A stretch of DNA of 64,000 nt from NCBI RefSeq assembly GCF_010682105.1, contig NZ_JAAGWH010000017.1, positions 1-64,000 on the forward strand, given 5' to 3'. Of this stretch, positions 61,276 through 64,000 are shown piece by piece. The notes beneath the pieces are model-generated. The model was given only the letters and a program-made list of their open reading frames with translations, was not told the DNA's origin and did no database searches. Numbering within the stretch: the stretch's first letter is position 1; each line of letters begins with the position of its first letter. The position numbers and the translations under genes are program-made. The DNA comes from Modestobacter muralis (GTDB lineage Bacteria; Actinomycetota; Actinomycetes; Mycobacteriales; Geodermatophilaceae).

Positions 61276-61304
61276 CGAAGGGTGTACTCCCGCTACACCC
61301 TTCG
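61276..61304 (-). promoter_or_regulatory. Palindrome upstream of the two-component operon (candidate autoregulatory site)
   Basis: CGAAGGGTGTA and TACACCCTTCG form perfect 11-bp arms around a 7-nt spacer, about 40 bp before the small ORF/kinase operon. Such spacing fits binding by a dimeric LuxR-type response regulator. Confidence 0.55.
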
Positions 61305-61341
61305 ACACATCGACGTCGCTGCGCCGCGGTCGGACCAGGAC

Positions 61342-61674
61342 TCAGGCCCGGGTGCGCAGCACGCCGTCGGGTCCGGCGAGCAGGACCGGCGCGGACGGCG
61401 CCAGGTCGTGGACCGCAGCCAGCCCGGCCGGCTCGACGGCATCGCCGGCGGAGACCACCGCGGCCGCCTCCAGCCCCTCGACCCCGCTGGAGACCGCGGC
61501 CGCGACCGCCGCCTGCAGCGCGGAGAGCTGCAGCGAGGGCAGCGTCACGGTCGCGGCGAGGTAGGTGCGGCCGTCGGTGTCGCGCACCGCGGCGCCCTCG
61601 GGCGCGCCGGTGCGGCTCCGGGCGGAGCGGGCCAGCGTGACCAGCTTCGCGTCCTCGGGGTCCAGGTCGGCCAC
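61342..61674 (-). CDS. Cytidine-deaminase-fold protein lacking the catalytic site
   Basis: 110 residues from a GTG at 61674, preceded by AGGAGAG. Position between corC and era and the pattern LVTLARSARSRTGAPEGAAV, TYLAATVTLPSLQLSALQAA match the short cytidine-deaminase-like proteins of actinobacteria. The zinc-binding HAE and PCxxC motifs of true deaminases are absent, so it is probably structural or regulatory. Confidence 0.75.
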   Translation of the reverse strand: MADLDPEDAKLVTLARSARSRTGAPEGAAVRDTDGRTYLAATVTLPSLQLSALQAAVAAAVSSGVEGLEAAAVVSAGDAVEPAGLAAVHDLAPSAPVLLAGPDGVLRTRA

Positions 61675-61736
61675 CGGGTCACTCTCCTGTCCGTCGGTCC
61701 GGCCCTCCTGCAGGTGGGGGGCGGGAGGGTCCTCCG

Positions 61737-63074
61737 TCAGCCTTCCACGACGGCGTGCTCGGGCTCCCGGGCGGCCTGCTCGGCGGCCTCCTCGCCGGGC
61801 TCGGGCACCCGGACGACGAGGATCGTGTCGATCTGGTTGCGCCGTCCGCCGGTGCTCTCGGCGACCAGCCGCAGCCCGCCGACCTCGGCCTCGGAGCCCT
61901 CGATCGGCACCACGCCGAGCTCCCGGGCGAGCAGCCCGCCCACGGTCTCGACGCCGTCGTCCTCGGGCAGCTGCACCTTGAACAGGTCGGCGAGGTCCTC
62001 GACCGGCAGCCGGGCGGTGATCCGCACCGAGCCGTCCGGGAGCTCCTCGATCGGCGGCCGCTGCACGGCGTCGTGCTCGTCGGCGATCTCGCCGACGATC
62101 TCCTCGAGGATGTCCTCGATGGTGACCAGGCCCGCGAAGCCGCCGTACTCGTCGACGACGACGGCCATGTGCGTGCGGCTGGCCTGCATCTCCCGCAGCA
62201 GCTCGTCGACCGGCTTGGACTCCGGGACGAAGCTCGCCCGGCGCATCAGCTCCTCGACCCGCGGCTCGCTCACCCGGGAGTCCGAGGAGCCCTGCGACCG
62301 GCGGACGAGGTCCTTGAGGAAGACGACGCCGATGATGTCGTCGACGTTCTCCCCGATGACCGGCAGCCGGCTGAACCCGCTGCGCAGGCACAGCGCCAGC
62401 GCCTGGCGCAGGGTCTTGCCGCGCTCGATCCACACCACGTCGGGCCGGGGCACCATCACCTCGCGGGCGATGGTGTCGCCGAGCTCGAACACGCCGTGGA
62501 TCATGTTGCGCTCGCCGGACTCGACGACGCCGCGCTCCTCGGCCATGTCGACCAGCTCGCGCAGCTCGACCTCGCTGCTGAACGGGCCGTCGCGGTAGCC
62601 CTTGCCGGGGGTGATCGCGTTGCCGATGAGGATCAGCAGCGTGGCGATCGGCCCGAGCATGCGGCCGAGCAGCCGCACCAGCGGGGCGGCGGCCAGCGCG
62701 ATCGGGTAGGCGTGCTGCCGGCCGACGGTGCGCGGGCCGACGCCGACCAGCACGTAGCTGACCACCGTCATGACCGCGGCGGCCACGGCGACGCCGAGCG
62801 GCACGGAGTCGAAGAGCCGGAAGAACACCCCCGCGACGAGCACCGCGGCGGTCATCTCGCACACGATCCGCAGCAGCAGGAGCAGCGCCACGTGCCGCGC
62901 CCGCTCCTCGACCACCGCCAGCAGGGGGCCGGCACGCTTGGCGCCGTCCCGCCGCAGCTCTTCCACGCGCGCGACCGACAGCCGCTGCAGCGCGGCGTCG
63001 AGCGCGCCGAAGACGCCTGCGACCAGCACGAGGAGGACCGCGATCACCAGCAGGACGATCGCTGTCGGGCTCAT
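61737..63074 (-). CDS. CorC/HlyC-type CNNM transporter-like protein
   Basis: 445 residues: a DUF21/CNNM membrane domain with four helices ([38 protein letters not shown]), a CBS pair ([35 protein letters not shown]), and the C-terminal CorC_HlyC domain ([20 protein letters not shown]). Family members affect Mg2+/Co2+ handling. The ATG overlaps the ybeY stop by two bases (TGATG-type overlap of stop 63071-63073 and start 63072-63074). Confidence 0.92.
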   Translation of the reverse strand: MSPTAIVLLVIAVLLVLVAGVFGALDAALQRLSVARVEELRRDGAKRAGPLLAVVEERARHVALLLLLRIVCEMTAAVLVAGVFFRLFDSVPLGVAVAAAVMTVVSYVLVGVGPRTVGRQHAYPIALAAAPLVRLLGRMLGPIATLLILIGNAITPGKGYRDGPFSSEVELRELVDMAEERGVVESGERNMIHGVFELGDTIAREVMVPRPDVVWIERGKTLRQALALCLRSGFSRLPVIGENVDDIIGVVFLKDLVRRSQGSSDSRVSEPRVEELMRRASFVPESKPVDELLREMQASRTHMAVVVDEYGGFAGLVTIEDILEEIVGEIADEHDAVQRPPIEELPDGSVRITARLPVEDLADLFKVQLPEDDGVETVGGLLARELGVVPIEGSEAEVGGLRLVAESTGGRRNQIDTILVVRVPEPGEEAAEQAAREPEHAVVEG

Positions 63075-63568
63075 CGGTCGGCCGGCTCCACGGGTTCGCC
63101 GGTCACCGGTTCCCGCGGGACGGAGCGCCAGCCCTCGAGCAGCTTGCCCTGCAGGCCGAACATCTCCTTCTCCTCGTCGGGCTCCATGTGGTCGTAGCCC
63201 AGCAGGTGGAGCACGCCGTGGGTGGCGAGCAGGAGGAGCTCGTCGGCCATCGAGTGGCCGGCCGCCCGGGCCTGCCGGACGGCGACGGCCGGGCACAGCA
63301 CGACGTCACCGAGCAGCGCCGGACCCGGTTCGGGGTCGTCGGGCCGCTTGGTGTCCAGGTCGTCCATCGGGAAGGCCAGCACGTCGGTGGGGCCCTTCTC
63401 GCCCATCCACCGCTCGTGCAGCGTGGCCATGTAGTCGACGTCGACGCACAGCACGGACAGCTCGGCGAGCGGGCTGACCTCCATGGCGTCGAGCACGTAG
63501 CGGCAGACGCCGGCCAGTGCGGTCTCGTCGACGGGGATCTCGGACTCGTTCGCGACCTCGACGGGCAC
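63071..63568 (-). CDS. ybeY: Endoribonuclease YbeY
   Basis: rRNA-processing metalloenzyme. 165 residues with the zinc motif [13 protein letters not shown], preceded by [19 protein letters not shown] start at 63568, five bases after the phoH stop. Standard phoH-ybeY-corC order. Confidence 0.95.
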   Translation of the reverse strand: MPVEVANESEIPVDETALAGVCRYVLDAMEVSPLAELSVLCVDVDYMATLHERWMGEKGPTDVLAFPMDDLDTKRPDDPEPGPALLGDVVLCPAVAVRQARAAGHSMADELLLLATHGVLHLLGYDHMEPDEEKEMFGLQGKLLEGWRSVPREPVTGEPVEPADR

Positions 63569-63573
63569 GGCGA

Positions 63574-64000
63574 TCAGCTCCCCTGCTGGCGGGCCGGGCG
63601 CGCGGGCCGGGCGGGGTTGCGGGACTGGCCCATGGGAGCGGGCTGGCTCGCGGCGTCCCAGCGCTCGTAGGCGTCGACGATGTCGCCGACCAGCCGGTGC
63701 CGGACGACGTCGGAGCTGGTCAGGGTGGCGAAGTGGACGTCGTCGATCCCCTCGAGGATGTCGCGGACCACCCGCAGGCCGCTCTGTGCGCCACCGGGCA
63801 GGTCGACCTGGGTGACGTCGCCGGTGACGACCATCTTGGAGCCGAACCCGAGCCGGGTGAGGAACATCTTCATCTGCTCGGCGGTGGTGTTCTGCGCCTC
63901 GTCGAGGATCACGAACGCGTCGTTGAGCGTGCGGCCGCGCATGTAGGCCAGCGGGGCGACCTCGATGGTGCCGGCGGTCATCAGCCGCGGGATCGACTCG
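63574..64000 (-). CDS. PhoH-like ATPase, C-terminal part (gene runs off the window)
   Basis: The last 142 residues: [20 protein letters not shown], Walker [34 protein letters not shown] and [20 protein letters not shown] identify PhoH. The Walker A half lies beyond base 64000. The tail ([14 protein letters not shown]) is low-complexity. Adjacent to ybeY as expected. Confidence 0.93.
   Translation of the reverse strand, partial: ESIPRLMTAGTIEVAPLAYMRGRTLNDAFVILDEAQNTTAEQMKMFLTRLGFGSKMVVTGDVTQVDLPGGAQSGLRVVRDILEGIDDVHFATLTSSDVVRHRLVGDIVDAYERWDAASQPAPMGQSRNPARPARPARQQGS

Noticed and set aside
60290-62598. Long plus-strand frames opposite the histidine kinase, cdd-like gene and corC
   Set aside because: Antisense to genes with clear motifs; products are repetitive Arg/Ser/Ala sequences.

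Overview
The window is very GC-rich (about 73% by eye). It uses GTG starts freely, has many ATGA/GTGA gene overlaps, and carries actinobacterial marker genes: DUF3052 beside homodimeric aceE, a fasR-fabD-fabH-acpP-fabF-accD cluster, DUF3145, a mycothiol-type DinB protein, and phoH-ybeY-corC. I infer a free-living actinomycete, most like Geodermatophilaceae (Blastococcus, Modestobacter, Geodermatophilus). No rRNA, phage, plasmid or CRISPR array is visible. The whole window reads as chromosomal core with small accessory insertions.

Layout. 1-4.1 kb: a c-di-GMP enzyme (GGDEF-EAL), tRNA-Val, a peroxiredoxin and DUF3052, all on the minus strand. 4.4-7.2 kb: aceE, the pyruvate dehydrogenase E1. 7.27-8.58 kb: an AbiEi/DUF559 nuclease-like gene set between matching palindromes (locus A). 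8.6-11.6 kb: an M20 peptidase, a DinB/MDMPI protein, a pirin-like protein and PAP2. 11.7-19.1 kb: the FAS-II operon with its activator gene fasR and a probable FasR operator, ending in DUF3145. 19.4-26.9 kb: tRNA-Met, a UDG-like protein, small conserved proteins, a K+ channel divergent from a Ser/Thr kinase, and a LuxR regulator. 26.9-31 kb: an amide-use locus (MarR, AmiC-like receptor, permease, formamidase). 31-33.7 kb: DUF4396 with a CsoR-like site, and an alpha-glucosidase. 33.9-38.2 kb: a cysteine-containing leader peptide with an attenuator, then a TauD-like dioxygenase and a glycine-betaine-type ABC importer. 38.2-43.1 kb: a hydrolase, a VOC protein, an XRE regulator with an MFS exporter, and a CbxX-type AAA protein. 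43.2-44.3 kb: a lower-GC patch with DUF7002 next to tRNA-Asn. 44.4-50.8 kb: a minus-strand operon running dus to dnaG. The primase gene is interrupted by a 315-residue intein inside its zinc finger. 50.9-52.2 kb: a second palindrome-flanked AbiEi/DUF559 gene (locus B). 52.3-64 kb: glycyl-tRNA synthetase, a chemoreceptor, uppS-recO-era, a two-component system, a degenerate cytidine deaminase, corC, ybeY and phoH (truncated by the window edge).

Most notable points. (1) Two AbiEi/DUF559 genes each lie between their own pair of large palindromes, and a third, gene-less copy of the same end architecture lies after accD; together they look like an uncharacterised small mobile element. (2) The DnaG intein has a zinc-ligand cysteine as its +1 residue. 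(3) A leaderless Cys leader peptide controls a TauD plus ProX/V/W-type operon, predicting uptake and desulfonation of a betaine-like sulfonate. (4) FabD is fused to a lipoyl-like domain without the modified lysine. (5) A terminator-like repeat family begins at or just after stop codons.
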